64,000 nucleotides of DNA from an uncultured Acidobacteriia bacterium. GTDB taxonomy: Bacteria; Acidobacteriota; Terriglobia; Bryobacterales; Bryobacteraceae. Under the pieces are notes generated by a model. The model was not told the origin of the DNA. It worked only from the letters and a program-made list of their open reading frames with translations, and searched no databases. The stretch is taken from the NCBI GenBank assembly GCA_903925015.1, contig CAIYDY010000441.1:1-64000 (forward strand), read 5' to 3'. Below, piece by piece: positions 8,834 to 17,610 of the stretch (within the stretch, counting starts at the first letter, position 1; each line of letters opens with the position of its first letter). The translations under genes and the position numbers were made by a program.

Positions 8834-10400
8834 CCATCTTGCGGGCCGTCGAGAGCAAGGCTTGGGCCTTCGGCAGTGCCGCAATGCCAGCTTCCACCTC
8901 GGGATCGGTCATGATTTCGTACTTGGCGGATTCATCGACGCTGAAAGCAGTCTTGTAGATCTCGGACTGCAGACGGCGGCGGACCTTTTCGTGGTCGCGG
9001 GTGAAATCGGCTTCGGTGAATTCGATTTTCTTTTCCAGGAGCCAATTGTGGAAATCGTCCACATTGGCGGTCTGGACGGACCATCCGGTGGGCAACTTTT
9101 CCTTGTGGACCGCGAAGAAGTGCTTGGTGTAGTCCGAAAAGGCGAACTTGACGAGCAACTGGACTTCGAAGGGCGTCAATTTTTCCGGGGTGAACTTCTC
9201 GTCGGGCGAGATGCCGCCGCCGCCGTACACAGTGCGTCCACCGTCGGTCATTTTGACGTCGGCCAAGTTGCGGGCGGCGGTGTTGTTCCGGTAGTAGTAA
9301 TCGTAGAACGAAACGCTGCTGTAATCACGCTGGATGAGGCGTCCGCTGGGTGTGTAGTACTTGGCGGTGGTCAGCGTGAGGCCGGTGTTTTCGATCAACG
9401 GGTAAACGGTCTGGACCAAGCCCTTGCCGAAGGTGTTGTCGCCGAGAATCCAAGCGCGGTCATGGTCCTGCAGGGCACCGGAAACGATCTCGGCGGCACT
9501 GGCGGAATTGCGGTTGACGAGCACCACGATTGGGTACATGCGGCCGCGATTGCCAGTGCGGGCGGTGTAAACACGCTCCGGTGAGTTCCGGCCCTTGTGG
9601 GAAACGATGACATCGCCTTTGCCGATCAGGTGGTCGACGATGGAAACAGCCTCGGTCAAGAGGCCGCCGGGATTGCCGCGGAGGTCGAGGACGAGGCCCT
9701 TGAGATGCTCCTCGTCGAGAGCCTTGAGGCCCTCCTCGAATTCTCGCCCGGTGGTTTCATTGAACTGCTCGACGCGGATGTAGCCGATGTTCTGCTTGAG
9801 GGCGAAGATTTCGGGGACGCTCTTGCGGTTGATTTCGTCGCGGATGATGTCGAAAACGAGGGGCTTTTCGTAGCCTTCGCGGATGACCTTGATCTGTACT
9901 TGGGTTCCCTTCGGTCCCTTGAGCAATTCGGCGACCTTGGTCGAGTCGAGGCCTTCGGTCAGTTTATCGTTGATTTCAGAGATGATGTCGCCAGGACGAA
10001 GACCGGCGCGGTAGGCGGGCGACCCGACGAACGGGGCCATTACGATGGTCTTACCGTTGCGGCCTTGGACAACCATACCGACGCCGTAGTAGCGTCCGCG
10101 CTGGTCTTCGCGGAGGCCATCGAAGTCCTTTGGATCGAAGAAGTTGGAGTGGGGGTCGAGGGTCCGGAGCATGCCGGGGATCGCGCCCTTGTAGATGGCC
10201 TTGTCGGCGCTCACTGGATCGGCGAAATTCTGTTCGACAGTGGAGTAGACGGTCGAGAACGACTTCATGCCCTTCTGTACATCGTCATCCGCCGAGGCAG
10301 CGGAGGCAACCTGCATCTTGGGTCCGAATACTCCGCCGACCAGCGCGCAGAGCAGAACAAACATTGGTAGGTAGATAACAGAACGACGTTTAGAAGCCAT
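8811..10400 (-). CDS. S41-family C-terminal processing peptidase (CtpA/Prc-like)
   Basis: 529 residues with an N-terminal signal/anchor (RSVIYLPMFVLLCALVGGVFG). A PDZ domain follows (YGVGMVV...GSPAYRAGLRPGDIISEIND), then the S41 core with substrate strand LVLDLRGNPGGLL, nucleophile region NRNSASAAEIVSGAL and the general-base lysine in GDNTFGKGLVQT. This is the classical Ser-Lys dyad arrangement of periplasmic tail-specific proteases, which trim or degrade envelope proteins. About 90 residues follow the catalytic core, ending in a Lys/Gln-rich helix. The ATG at 10400 faces the acyltransferase gene across a short divergent region; guaA follows with a possible 23-nt overlap. Confidence 0.93.
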   Translation of the reverse strand: MASKRRSVIYLPMFVLLCALVGGVFGPKMQVASAASADDDVQKGMKSFSTVYSTVEQNFADPVSADKAIYKGAIPGMLRTLDPHSNFFDPKDFDGLREDQRGRYYGVGMVVQGRNGKTIVMAPFVGSPAYRAGLRPGDIISEINDKLTEGLDSTKVAELLKGPKGTQVQIKVIREGYEKPLVFDIIRDEINRKSVPEIFALKQNIGYIRVEQFNETTGREFEEGLKALDEEHLKGLVLDLRGNPGGLLTEAVSIVDHLIGKGDVIVSHKGRNSPERVYTARTGNRGRMYPIVVLVNRNSASAAEIVSGALQDHDRAWILGDNTFGKGLVQTVYPLIENTGLTLTTAKYYTPSGRLIQRDYSSVSFYDYYYRNNTAARNLADVKMTDGGRTVYGGGGISPDEKFTPEKLTPFEVQLLVKFAFSDYTKHFFAVHKEKLPTGWSVQTANVDDFHNWLLEKKIEFTEADFTRDHEKVRRRLQSEIYKTAFSVDESAKYEIMTDPEVEAGIAALPKAQALLSTARKMVAERQAK

Positions 10401-10558
10401 GGCGGGTCGAGACCGTCCTTATTCTATAAAGTATAGCGCCGCCGGGATTCGCTTGTGTGGTATGGGGTGTTTCGGATGCACCGGACTCGCTTCTTGGACG
10501 TTTGAACGGTTGGAATCGTTACGAAACGGTTTCTGCGGCGGGCTGGTGTGGGAAGCTG

Positions 10559-11368
10559 ATGGGTTTGGGAACGAAAACACCACCTATCGTCAGCGACCCG
10601 ATGCTTCGGGCGATGAATCTGCCGGTGCCGGACATGATGCGGCGAGTGCTGGCGCTGGATCGACTGGATGGCTTGTGGGCTCGCGCGAGCGGCTTTTGCG
10701 GGTCGGTCTGGGATCGGCTGGTTGCTGCGATGGGTGTGCAGGTGGAGTGTCCGGCTGGAGATTTGGGTTGGATTCCGGCTACCGGTCCGCTGATCGTGGT
10801 CGCAAACCACCCGCATGGGTTTTTAGATGGAATCGTGGCGGCGCATTTGGTATCCCGGGTCCGGTCCGATGTGAAGATCCTCGGCAACGCCCTGTTGGGG
10901 TGCCTGCCAGAGGTTTGCGAACAGATCCTTACCGTAGATGTGTTTCAGACGGGCAGGGAGAGGACGGAGAACATGAAAGCCCTGCGTGAGACGCTCCGGT
11001 GGCTTGATGCGGGCGGAGTATTGCTTGTTTTTCCGGGGGGCACCGTCTCGCGTTTCGATTGGCGGAAGAGGCTTGTGGAGGATCCGGTATGGAGCCAGCA
11101 TTTCGCCGGCCTTGCAAGACGCAGTGGCGCCCGGGTCCTGCCGATGCACATCTCGGGGGGGAATAGCCTTGTGTTCCATTTGATGTCCCAACTGCATGAG
11201 CGGTTGGGGACGGGAATGCTGGCGAGGGAAATGATGAAGCAGTGCGGCCGTCGGATGGAGATTCGGATTGGGGAGCCCGTTGAGGCCGGGGCGTTGGAGG
11301 TGTACGGGTCGAGGGCGGAGGCCACCGAGTTTCTGCGGTCCCGGGTTGAATCGCTCGGGAGGCGTTAG
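10559..11368 (+). CDS. Lysophospholipid acyltransferase-like protein (hemolysin/PlsC superfamily)
   Basis: 269 residues from ATG 10559 (GGAAG just upstream); an in-frame GTG at 10457 would add 34 poorly conserved residues. The acyltransferase block I reads VVANHPHGFLDG, i.e. the HX5D variant of the hemolysin/lyso-ornithine-lipid type rather than classical HX4D, and block III is FPGGTVSRFDW (Glu of FPEGT replaced by Gly). This indicates an O-acyltransferase acting on a lyso-lipid at the inner-membrane face; the substrate cannot be read from sequence. It is convergent with a more orthodox PlsC, and the two stop codons overlap (11365-11368). Confidence 0.82.
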   Translation: MGLGTKTPPIVSDPMLRAMNLPVPDMMRRVLALDRLDGLWARASGFCGSVWDRLVAAMGVQVECPAGDLGWIPATGPLIVVANHPHGFLDGIVAAHLVSRVRSDVKILGNALLGCLPEVCEQILTVDVFQTGRERTENMKALRETLRWLDAGGVLLVFPGGTVSRFDWRKRLVEDPVWSQHFAGLARRSGARVLPMHISGGNSLVFHLMSQLHERLGTGMLAREMMKQCGRRMEIRIGEPVEAGALEVYGSRAEATEFLRSRVESLGRR

Positions 11369-12099
11369 GCTCGAATGCTTGCCAAGTTGGAGGCCATGCG
11401 GCTGCGCACTTCCTCGGAGAGTTCGGCAGCCGCTTTCGGATTGCGTCCCTCTACCGACACTGGGGGCAGGATCCGGAGGTGGATCGGGCAGCGGTGGCCG
11501 AAAAGGAAGGCGTGCCTAGGCAGGTAGGCACCGGTTCCGTCGAGTATGACCGGGAGTACGGGAACGCCCTCGCGGATTGCGACTTGGAAGGGCGGGTCTG
11601 AAAACGGGAGGAGGTCACCGTCGAGGCTGCGGGTTCCCTCCGGGAAGACCACCACGGAACAGCCCGCGCGCAGGAGTTTGGCGCAATGCATCAGGGCACG
11701 CGCGGCGCTGCGGGTGTCCTTGCGGCTGACGGGGACATCCTTGGACATGCGCATCATCCATCCGATGAGAGGGAGTCGGAAGAGGACATCCTTGCCGAGA
11801 AACTTGGAATCCACCGGGAGGAACGAGATCAAAGGCACGTCGATGGACGACTGGTGGTTCGAGACGACCAGATAGGTCTGTCCGGGGAGGATGTTTTCAA
11901 GACCCGATACGGTGAGGTCTGGAAACTGCGCATGGACGATCATCCTGCCGAGCAAGCGGAAAAAGCGCGATGTGCGGCGGACGAGGGGATCGCGGTCAAA
12001 GAGGCGGACCAGCGCCATGGCGGGGAGCCAGGATGTGATCAGAAGAAATGTTACGCCCCAGACCCAGAGGGAATGCGCCAGTCTGAGGATGCGGGTCAT
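11365..12099 (-). CDS. 1-acyl-sn-glycerol-3-phosphate acyltransferase (PlsC family)
   Basis: 244 residues from ATG 12099 (MTRILRLAHSLWVWGVTFLL), which begins directly with the N-terminal membrane segment expected for PlsC; the open frame extends to 12183 but that part looks non-coding. Block I is NHQSSIDVP (HX4D), block II/III GKDVLFRLPLIGWMMRM and FPEGTRSLDGDLLPF, and the final block PVLPVILDGTG. This is the classical enzyme transferring a second acyl chain to lysophosphatidate in phospholipid synthesis. No clear ribosome-binding site precedes the ATG. The gene ends inside the stop codon of the convergent acyltransferase-like gene. Confidence 0.88.
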   Translation of the reverse strand: MTRILRLAHSLWVWGVTFLLITSWLPAMALVRLFDRDPLVRRTSRFFRLLGRMIVHAQFPDLTVSGLENILPGQTYLVVSNHQSSIDVPLISFLPVDSKFLGKDVLFRLPLIGWMMRMSKDVPVSRKDTRSAARALMHCAKLLRAGCSVVVFPEGTRSLDGDLLPFSDPPFQVAIREGVPVLPVILDGTGAYLPRHAFLFGHRCPIHLRILPPVSVEGRNPKAAAELSEEVRSRMASNLASIRA

Positions 12100-12224
12100 G
12101 GCAGGAAAAAATACTAGGGCTACATGAACTATATCAGCTTGCCCCAGTACCTGAGGAAACAGGTGTTTGGGCGTCAGCGACAAGGCTTCCAGGACGGGAG
12201 CCGGATGGCGCTCCCATCACCCCA

Positions 12225-12254
12225 GTTGACAAACTTCCACTCATATTTCATAAT
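12225..12254 (+). promoter_or_regulatory. sigma70-type dnaK promoter overlapped by a HAIR-like HspR operator
   Basis: TTGACA (12226-12231), a 17-bp spacer and CATAAT (12249-12254) give a near-consensus promoter about 100 bp before dnaK. Superimposed is gTTGAca-N7-ACTCAta (12225-12245), matching 9 of 14 arm positions of the HspR inverted repeat CTTGAGT-N7-ACTCAAG with exactly the right spacing. As hspR is the third gene of this operon, autorepression at this site is a reasonable inference. Confidence 0.7.
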
Positions 12255-12268
12255 CAAAGTGAGCTTAG

Positions 12269-12298
12269 ACAAGCACCGTCCGGATAGGGCGGGCTTGT
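12269..12298 (+). promoter_or_regulatory. Hairpin in the dnaK 5' leader
   Basis: The arms ACAAGC/GCTTGT and CCGTCC/GGGCGG (one G-U) pair around the loop GGATA, with a single bulged A, giving a 12-bp stem that would begin within about 10 nt of the predicted transcript 5' end. The AAGGAGGT ribosome site (12336-12343) is outside the stem. A role in mRNA stability or temperature response is speculative. Confidence 0.5.
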
Positions 12299-12355
12299 GC
12301 GGGCCGCAGGGCGGTTCCGCGGCACGAATTTTCTTAAGGAGGTCTTGGAAGAGAC

Positions 12356-14272
12356 ATGGGAAAGATTATTGGTATCGATCTCGGCACGACGAACTCCGTC
12401 GTCGCCGTAATGGAAGGCGGCCAGCCGACCGTGATTGCCAACCAGGAAGGCGCGCGCACGCCGCCGTCCGTGGTCGCATTCACCAAGTCCGGGGAACGGC
12501 TTGTGGGACAGGTGGCCAAGCGCCAGGCGATCACGAATCCGGAAAACACGATTTTCTCGATTAAGCGCTTCATGGGCCGCCGGTCCGACGAAGTTACCGA
12601 AGAGCAGAAGATGGTTCCGTACAAGGTTGTGCGGGGCGACAACGGCGATGCGCGTGTGGAAGTAATCGGCCAGAAGAATTCGCCGCCTGAGATCTCGGCG
12701 ATGATTTTGACCAAGTTGAAGGAAGCCGCCGAGGCCTATTTGGGTCAAAAGGTGACGGAGGCCGTGATCACGGTTCCCGCATACTTCAATGACGCTCAGC
12801 GGCAGGCGACCAAGGACGCGGGCAAGATCGCAGGCTTGGACGTGAAGCGGATCATCAACGAGCCCACGGCTGCGGCGCTCGCGTACGGTCTGGATAAGAA
12901 GACCAACGAAACGATCGCGGTGTACGATTTCGGCGGCGGTACGTTCGACGTCTCGATCCTGGAAGTTGGAGACGGCGTGGTGGAAGTGAAGTCCACCAAC
13001 GGCGATACCCATCTGGGCGGCGACAACATCGACGACCGGGTGATGGATTGGATCATCACCGAGTTCAAGAAGGAGCAGGGCATCGACCTCTCCAAGGACA
13101 ACATGGCGCGCCAACGCTTGAAGGAAGCGTCGGAAAAAGCCAAGATGGAGCTCTCCACGCTTCTGGAGACCGAAATCAACCTGCCGTTCATCACGGCGGA
13201 CGCCAGTGGTCCGAAGCACTTGATGCAGAAGCTGACGCGGTCGCGCTTCGAGCAGATGTGCGAAGACATCTTCCAGCGCTCGGTCGGTCCTTGCAAGCAG
13301 GCGATGGCGGATGCCGGCGTGACGCCGGACAAGATCAACGAAGTGGTGCTGGTGGGCGGTTCGACCCGTATCCCGCGCATCCAGGCGATCGTCAAGCAGT
13401 TGTTCAACAAGGAACCGAACAAGACGGTAAATCCGGACGAAGTCGTGGCGTTGGGTGCCGCGGTCCAGGGTGGCGTTTTGGGCGGCGAAGTGAAGGACGT
13501 TCTGCTGCTCGACGTGACCCCGCTATCGCTCGGCATTGAAACGCTGGGCGGTGTGTTCACCAAGCTGATCGACCGCAACACCACCATCCCGACCCGCAAG
13601 AGCGAGACCTTCTCGACGGCCGCCGACAACCAGACGTCGGTCGAAATCAAGGTTTTCCAAGGCGAGCGGCAGATGGCGGTCCACAACCGGCTGTTGGGTG
13701 TGTTCCAGTTGGTCGGCATCATGCCCGCCCCGCGCGGCGTGCCGCAGGTGGAAGTCACGTTTGACATCGATGCGAACGGCATCCTGAACGTGATGGCGAA
13801 GGATAAGGCCACCAACATCGAGCAGAAGATCACCATTACCTCTTCTTCGGGCCTGTCGAAGGACGAAGTCGAGAAGATGGCGCGGGATGCCGAGACGAAC
13901 GCTGCCGACGACCGCAAGGAAAAGGACAACATCGAAGCCCGCAACCGCGCGGATGCGATGGTGTACAACGTCGAGAAGACGCTGAAGGAGCACCGCGACA
14001 AGATCGGTGATGCGGATGCGCAGGCAATCGAGGTGTCCATTGCGGACGTCAAGAGCGCGATGAACGCCAGCGATCCCGAAAAGCTGAATGCGGCGACCGA
14101 CAAGCTGACCCAGGCGAGCCACAAGCTGGCCGAGGCGATGTACAAGGCGTCGTCAACGCCTCCCGGCGGCGCTCCGGGCGCGGGTCCACAGGGTGCTCCG
14201 CCGAACAGCGGAAGCAAGCCGAAGGACGACGTGGTTGACGCTGAGTTCGTCGACATGGACGATAAGAAGTAG
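12356..14272 (+). CDS. dnaK: Hsp70 molecular chaperone DnaK
   Basis: 638 residues, the standard DnaK length. It starts [20 protein letters not shown] (phosphate-1 loop) and contains [20 protein letters not shown], the Hsp70 signature [30 protein letters not shown], the linker [18 protein letters not shown] and a substrate-binding domain, ending in the acidic tail [16 protein letters not shown] 12356 is preceded by AAGGAGGT. It folds nascent and stress-damaged proteins with DnaJ; the nucleotide exchange factor grpE is not in the operon or elsewhere in the window. It is first in dnaK-dnaJ-hspR, an arrangement (apart from the missing grpE) like that of actinobacteria under HspR control. Confidence 0.98.
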   Translation: MGKIIGIDLGTTNSVVAVMEGGQPTVIANQEGARTPPSVVAFTKSGERLVGQVAKRQAITNPENTIFSIKRFMGRRSDEVTEEQKMVPYKVVRGDNGDARVEVIGQKNSPPEISAMILTKLKEAAEAYLGQKVTEAVITVPAYFNDAQRQATKDAGKIAGLDVKRIINEPTAAALAYGLDKKTNETIAVYDFGGGTFDVSILEVGDGVVEVKSTNGDTHLGGDNIDDRVMDWIITEFKKEQGIDLSKDNMARQRLKEASEKAKMELSTLLETEINLPFITADASGPKHLMQKLTRSRFEQMCEDIFQRSVGPCKQAMADAGVTPDKINEVVLVGGSTRIPRIQAIVKQLFNKEPNKTVNPDEVVALGAAVQGGVLGGEVKDVLLLDVTPLSLGIETLGGVFTKLIDRNTTIPTRKSETFSTAADNQTSVEIKVFQGERQMAVHNRLLGVFQLVGIMPAPRGVPQVEVTFDIDANGILNVMAKDKATNIEQKITITSSSGLSKDEVEKMARDAETNAADDRKEKDNIEARNRADAMVYNVEKTLKEHRDKIGDADAQAIEVSIADVKSAMNASDPEKLNAATDKLTQASHKLAEAMYKASSTPPGGAPGAGPQGAPPNSGSKPKDDVVDAEFVDMDDKK

Positions 14273-14311
14273 GCGCGAAGAAGTAGACGGTAAGAAGTAA
14301 AGTAAGGCAAT

Positions 14312-14342
14312 GGGGCTGGCGTTCCGATGGGCCGCCAGCCCC
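14312..14342 (+). promoter_or_regulatory. Intercistronic hairpin between dnaK and dnaJ
   Basis: GGGGCTGGCG (14312-14321) and CGCCAGCCCC (14333-14342) form a perfect 10-bp GC-rich stem with an 11-nt loop. No T run follows, so it is not a typical terminator. It ends 8 nt before ATG 14351 of dnaJ and holds the alternative ATG 14327 in its loop, so it could affect dnaJ initiation or protect dnaK mRNA. Confidence 0.6.
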
Positions 14343-14350
14343 CCAATCCC

Positions 14351-15559
14351 ATGGCATCCACTCCCAAACACGACTACTACGAAACGCTGGATGTTCCCAG
14401 AAACGCCTCGGAGGATGAACTCCGAAAGGCCTACCGGAAGCTCGCCCGCAAACACCATCCGGATTTGAATCCGGGGGACAAGGCGTCCGAGGACCGGTTC
14501 AAGAACGTCCAAGAGGCCTACGATGTGCTGAGCGACGCCAAGAAGCGCAGCATGTACGACCAGGTCGGGTTCTATTCGGACAACGGTTTTGCGGCGGGTG
14601 GGGCTGGCGGTGGCGGTCGGCCGAACCATCCCAACATGGATTTCGGGGGGTTTGACTTTTCCGAAGTATTCAACCGCACCCAGGCGGAATCGGATGCACG
14701 GCGCGGCAGCGCGGGTCCGGGAGCAGGTGCAGGTGGCGGTTTCAAGGACATTTTCAGCCAGTTCTTCCGCGGTGGTGCCTCCGGCGGACAGGCCGAGGTG
14801 GAGGCGGAAAAAGGTGCCGACCTCGAATATGGACTGAATATCAGTTTCTGGCAGGCAATTAAAGGTACCCAGGCGAAGATCGATATTACCCGCTTCGAGA
14901 CCTGCGTCCCGTGCAACGGGACTGGTGGCAACGAGGCTGGGTCCGTGGGTTGTCCGCAGTGCGGCGGTACCGGAAACGTCAGCCAGATGGCTGGCAACAT
15001 GAAATTCAACCTGACGTGCCCGAAGTGTTCGGGGCGCGGTCGATTGAAGAACTCCTGCCCCGTTTGCCATGGCGACGGGCGGCTTTCGCATTCCGAACAG
15101 GTGGAGGTACGGATTCCCGCTGGGGCCCAGAATGGCTCGCGGCTCAGGGTTGCGGGCAAGGGCAACGCGGGAACGATGGGCGCGCCTTCGGGAGACCTCT
15201 ACATTACGACCAACGTGGCGCAGGACGAATTGTTCCACCGCGATGGCGACAACATCCACATCAAGGTGCCGGTCACCATTCCCGAAGCCGGGTTGGGGGC
15301 CAAGATCGAGGTGCCGACCATCGATGGCAAGACCCTGTTAAAGATTCCGCCGGGTACCCAGAGTGGCCAAAAGTTCCGGCTCCGGGAGCGTGGGGTGGCA
15401 AATGCCCGCAAGGGTACTCGGGGCGACCAAATCGTGCAAGTGCATTTGGCCATGCCGGATGTGCGGGATGAGAAGACGAAGGAGTTGCTGCGGCAGTTGG
15501 CTGGCTGCTATCCAGACGATCCTCGGGCGGAACTGTTCCCGGCTTCAGACGACGAGTAG
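14351..15559 (+). CDS. dnaJ: Hsp40 co-chaperone DnaJ
   Basis: 402 residues. The J domain ([20 protein letters not shown]) contains the HPD tripeptide ([10 protein letters not shown]) that triggers DnaK ATPase. A Gly/Phe-rich linker follows (residues ~75-135), then four zinc-finger repeats ([32 protein letters not shown]) and the two C-terminal beta domains ([39 protein letters not shown]). This is a type I DnaJ. ATG 14351 gives [13 protein letters not shown]; an in-frame ATG at 14327 would add eight residues and lies in the loop of the intercistronic hairpin. Neither has a convincing ribosome site. Confidence 0.97.
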   Translation: MASTPKHDYYETLDVPRNASEDELRKAYRKLARKHHPDLNPGDKASEDRFKNVQEAYDVLSDAKKRSMYDQVGFYSDNGFAAGGAGGGGRPNHPNMDFGGFDFSEVFNRTQAESDARRGSAGPGAGAGGGFKDIFSQFFRGGASGGQAEVEAEKGADLEYGLNISFWQAIKGTQAKIDITRFETCVPCNGTGGNEAGSVGCPQCGGTGNVSQMAGNMKFNLTCPKCSGRGRLKNSCPVCHGDGRLSHSEQVEVRIPAGAQNGSRLRVAGKGNAGTMGAPSGDLYITTNVAQDELFHRDGDNIHIKVPVTIPEAGLGAKIEVPTIDGKTLLKIPPGTQSGQKFRLRERGVANARKGTRGDQIVQVHLAMPDVRDEKTKELLRQLAGCYPDDPRAELFPASDDE

Positions 15560-15570
15560 GTTGAAACACA

Positions 15571-15960
15571 ATGCGCGCGAAATCCAAGGCCGCTTACATG
15601 ATCTCTTCGGTCGCCGAGCAGTACGGCGTCCATCCGCAAACCCTCCGATTGTATGAGCGCGAAGGCTTGTTGAAGCCAAGCCGGAGTGACGGAAATACGC
15701 GGTTGTATACCGATGAAGACCTCGAGCGCTTGGAGGTCATCCTGCATTTGACGCGGGACTTGGGCGTGAATCTGGCCGGGGTGGAGATCATCCTGAACAT
15801 GCGCGCCAAGATGGAAGCGATGCAGCAGCAGATTGAGGAGTTTGTGCAGCACCTGAATCTGGAACTGGCGAACAGGCCTGTGCCTCACACGACCACGGAC
15901 AAGAATTCGTTGATTCCCGTGGCCCGGACTGTGGCCGTTACGGTCAAGAAAAAGGGCTAG
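15571..15960 (+). CDS. hspR: MerR-family heat-shock repressor, HspR-like
   Basis: 129 residues with an N-terminal MerR winged helix (ISSVAEQYGVHPQTLRLYER; EGLLKPSRSDGNTRLYTDED) and a coiled-coil dimerisation helix (MRAKMEAMQQQIEEFVQHL). It lacks the effector-binding cysteines of metal-sensing MerR proteins. Its place 11 nt after dnaJ in a dnaK-dnaJ operon is diagnostic of HspR, which in actinobacteria uses DnaK as co-repressor and binds HAIR sequences. A degenerate HAIR overlaps the dnaK promoter at 12225-12245. The gene symbol is assigned by context plus domain. Confidence 0.87.
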   Translation: MRAKSKAAYMISSVAEQYGVHPQTLRLYEREGLLKPSRSDGNTRLYTDEDLERLEVILHLTRDLGVNLAGVEIILNMRAKMEAMQQQIEEFVQHLNLELANRPVPHTTTDKNSLIPVARTVAVTVKKKG

Positions 15961-15993
15961 GCAGGCAGGGCATCGGGAGGCGACTAGAGAAAA

Positions 15994-16017
15994 GGGCCCG
16001 CCCGAGGGGACGGGCCC
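15994..16017 (-). terminator. Probable terminator of the minus-strand exported-protein gene
   Basis: GGGCCCG / CGGGCCC stem with a 10-nt loop; on the minus strand the stem is followed by TTTTC, whereas the plus strand has no T run. It fits termination of the frameshifted gene ending at 16034. Confidence 0.55.
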
Positions 16018-16033
16018 GGATCCGCGAACGGTA

Positions 16034-17387
16034 CTACTTGCCGAGTCGGATCGTGACGTTGTTGGTCGCGGTCTGGCCGTACCCGTTCGTCACGGTCAGG
16101 GTTGCGATGTAGTCTCCTGGGGGCCCGTCGATCAGTACGGGCGTCGAGGGAGAGTTTGCCTGCAGGAACGCCAAGCCGGGCGCGCTCGTACTCCACTGGT
16201 AGGTGGTGAAGGGGCCGCCGGTCGACGCCGCGCTGTTGATGGTGAGGTTGATCAGACGGGTGTTGACGGAGATCAGCGGGGCGCCGCTGATGGCGACGGA
16301 GGCGGTGAGGAAGTTCAGCGTGCCGATCGCGTGAGCGTCGAAGCTGGTGGCGATGCCCGCGGAGATCGTAACCGATGTCGCGGATCACAGCGGGGTTGTC
16401 GGTGGTGAAGCCGAACCCGAGCGCATAGCCCGAGTCGTCCGGAATGCCGTAAAGGTTCGCGCCGTCCAAGGCCACGCCCGTTAGGAAGGCGCTGGGACGC
16501 CGTGAGCAACTCAGGTACACATTGGTGATGTAACTGACCAAATAGCCGAACCGCGTGCCAACGATGTCGATGCTTGACGGAGTCGGGAACGCCGTGCCAA
16601 CGGGAACTGTGTACAGATCGGTTACCAGGATCTTGGTCGCGTTGTCGTAGGTTAGGCGCTCGCGGATCCAAGCTTGGCCTGAGAAGCTGACCGGATGCTC
16701 GAACTGGAAGCTGGAGAAGCCTGGGGCCGGGGTGGAGCAGGTGGCGTTGACGTTGGCAGTGGTGTTCAGGGTCAGGATGCTGTGAACCGGGATGTCCACG
16801 CCGGTGTCATACTCGCCGGTGTTGGAAAAGTCCGCGTTGTACAAACCCTGGCTCTCGCCGGAATCTATGCCGCCGAAGTAGACGGTATTGCCTTGCGCAT
16901 TCCATAGGGCGGAGACGCCAGCGGCGTTGAAGTTGAGAACAACTTTCTGGCCAAAAGAGGCGGGGGTGGTGGTAACGGTGCCCCAAGCCGTGAGGGTGGC
17001 CGGGTTGATATCGGCAAAAGCCTGCGGCTGGGAAGTCATCCCGTAAATCGTGATGCTGAACGAGCCGCCGTAGCGGTTGGGATTGGGTAGCGTAAGCGTG
17101 GCCGAAGTCAACGGGCTATCGAGTTGCGGGACCTGGAACGCAAACCAATTGCGGAAAACGCCGAAATCGGAGGGGTGCCCGCTGGCCGGATCGGAACGGG
17201 CGGCACCGGCGAAATAGCTGGCGAGGGGGCTGTGGTCGGGATTTGCCGCCGCCACGCCGCCTCCATAGAGATTGCAAGGAGTGTGGACGATATCGCAGAG
17301 CCAGCCGCGGGCGGATGCGTCGAGGCTGGTGACGCTGGCTTGCAGAGTGGGAGCCGTTCCGAGGGCGCAAAGGGCTAGAAGCCCCAA
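16034..17387 (-). pseudogene. Exported beta-rich protein with a +1 frameshift near 16376
   Basis: The N-terminal ~335 residues (signal-like GLLALCALGTAPTLQA, then SYFAGAARSD and NWFAFQVPQLDSPLTSATLT) resemble secreted beta-sandwich domains common in PEP-CTERM-type and acidobacterial exported proteins. After AVIRD the frame turns into Arg/His-rich nonsense to 15984. Skipping one base at 16376 restores a sensible sequence (SVTISAGIATSFDAHAIG) through an Ig/PKD-like end (FTTYQWSTSAPGLAF; GDYIATLTVTNGYGQ) to a stop at 16034-16036, just before a terminator. Either the gene is recently inactivated or this base is a sequencing error. The 5' end is also unclear: TTG 17387 gives a leader without positive charges, and the frame extends to about 17440 with RRLLRNG but no ATG/GTG/TTG there. 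Function unknown. Confidence 0.8.
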
Positions 17388-17610
17388 GCCATTTCGGAGA
17401 AGGCGTCGGAAGTCATTTCTGGTGAAATACAGCCAGGGATAGAGTCATGTTCTGGTGCTTTATCCTTGTTGGGTTCGAGGGCGTATCCTAAGGGGCAGCC
17501 GCTCGATCAACGATATTATTACACGGGACTAAACGAATTTCTCTCATGGTGAACGTGCCGTAATATCGCCGGTATTCAACGAGGACTTTCTTCGCCTTGG
17601 CTTGTGGGGG

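Noticed and set aside
7601-8914. 437-codon plus-strand open frame opposite guaA
   Set aside because: Antisense shadow with Asp/Glu/Val/Gly-rich composition; the minus strand has the complete GuaA motifs.
12184-12355. CIRCE operator (HrcA type) before dnaK
   Set aside because: No TTAGCACTC-N9-GAGTGCTAA-like repeat is present; the HspR-type element fits better with the hspR gene in the operon.
17511-17568. Inverted repeat CGATATTA ... TAATATCG in the gap between the frameshifted gene and the channel gene
   Set aside because: Arms are 42 bp apart with no promoter or T run in a convincing position; may be chance. Kept only as a note for the 223-bp gene-free gap.
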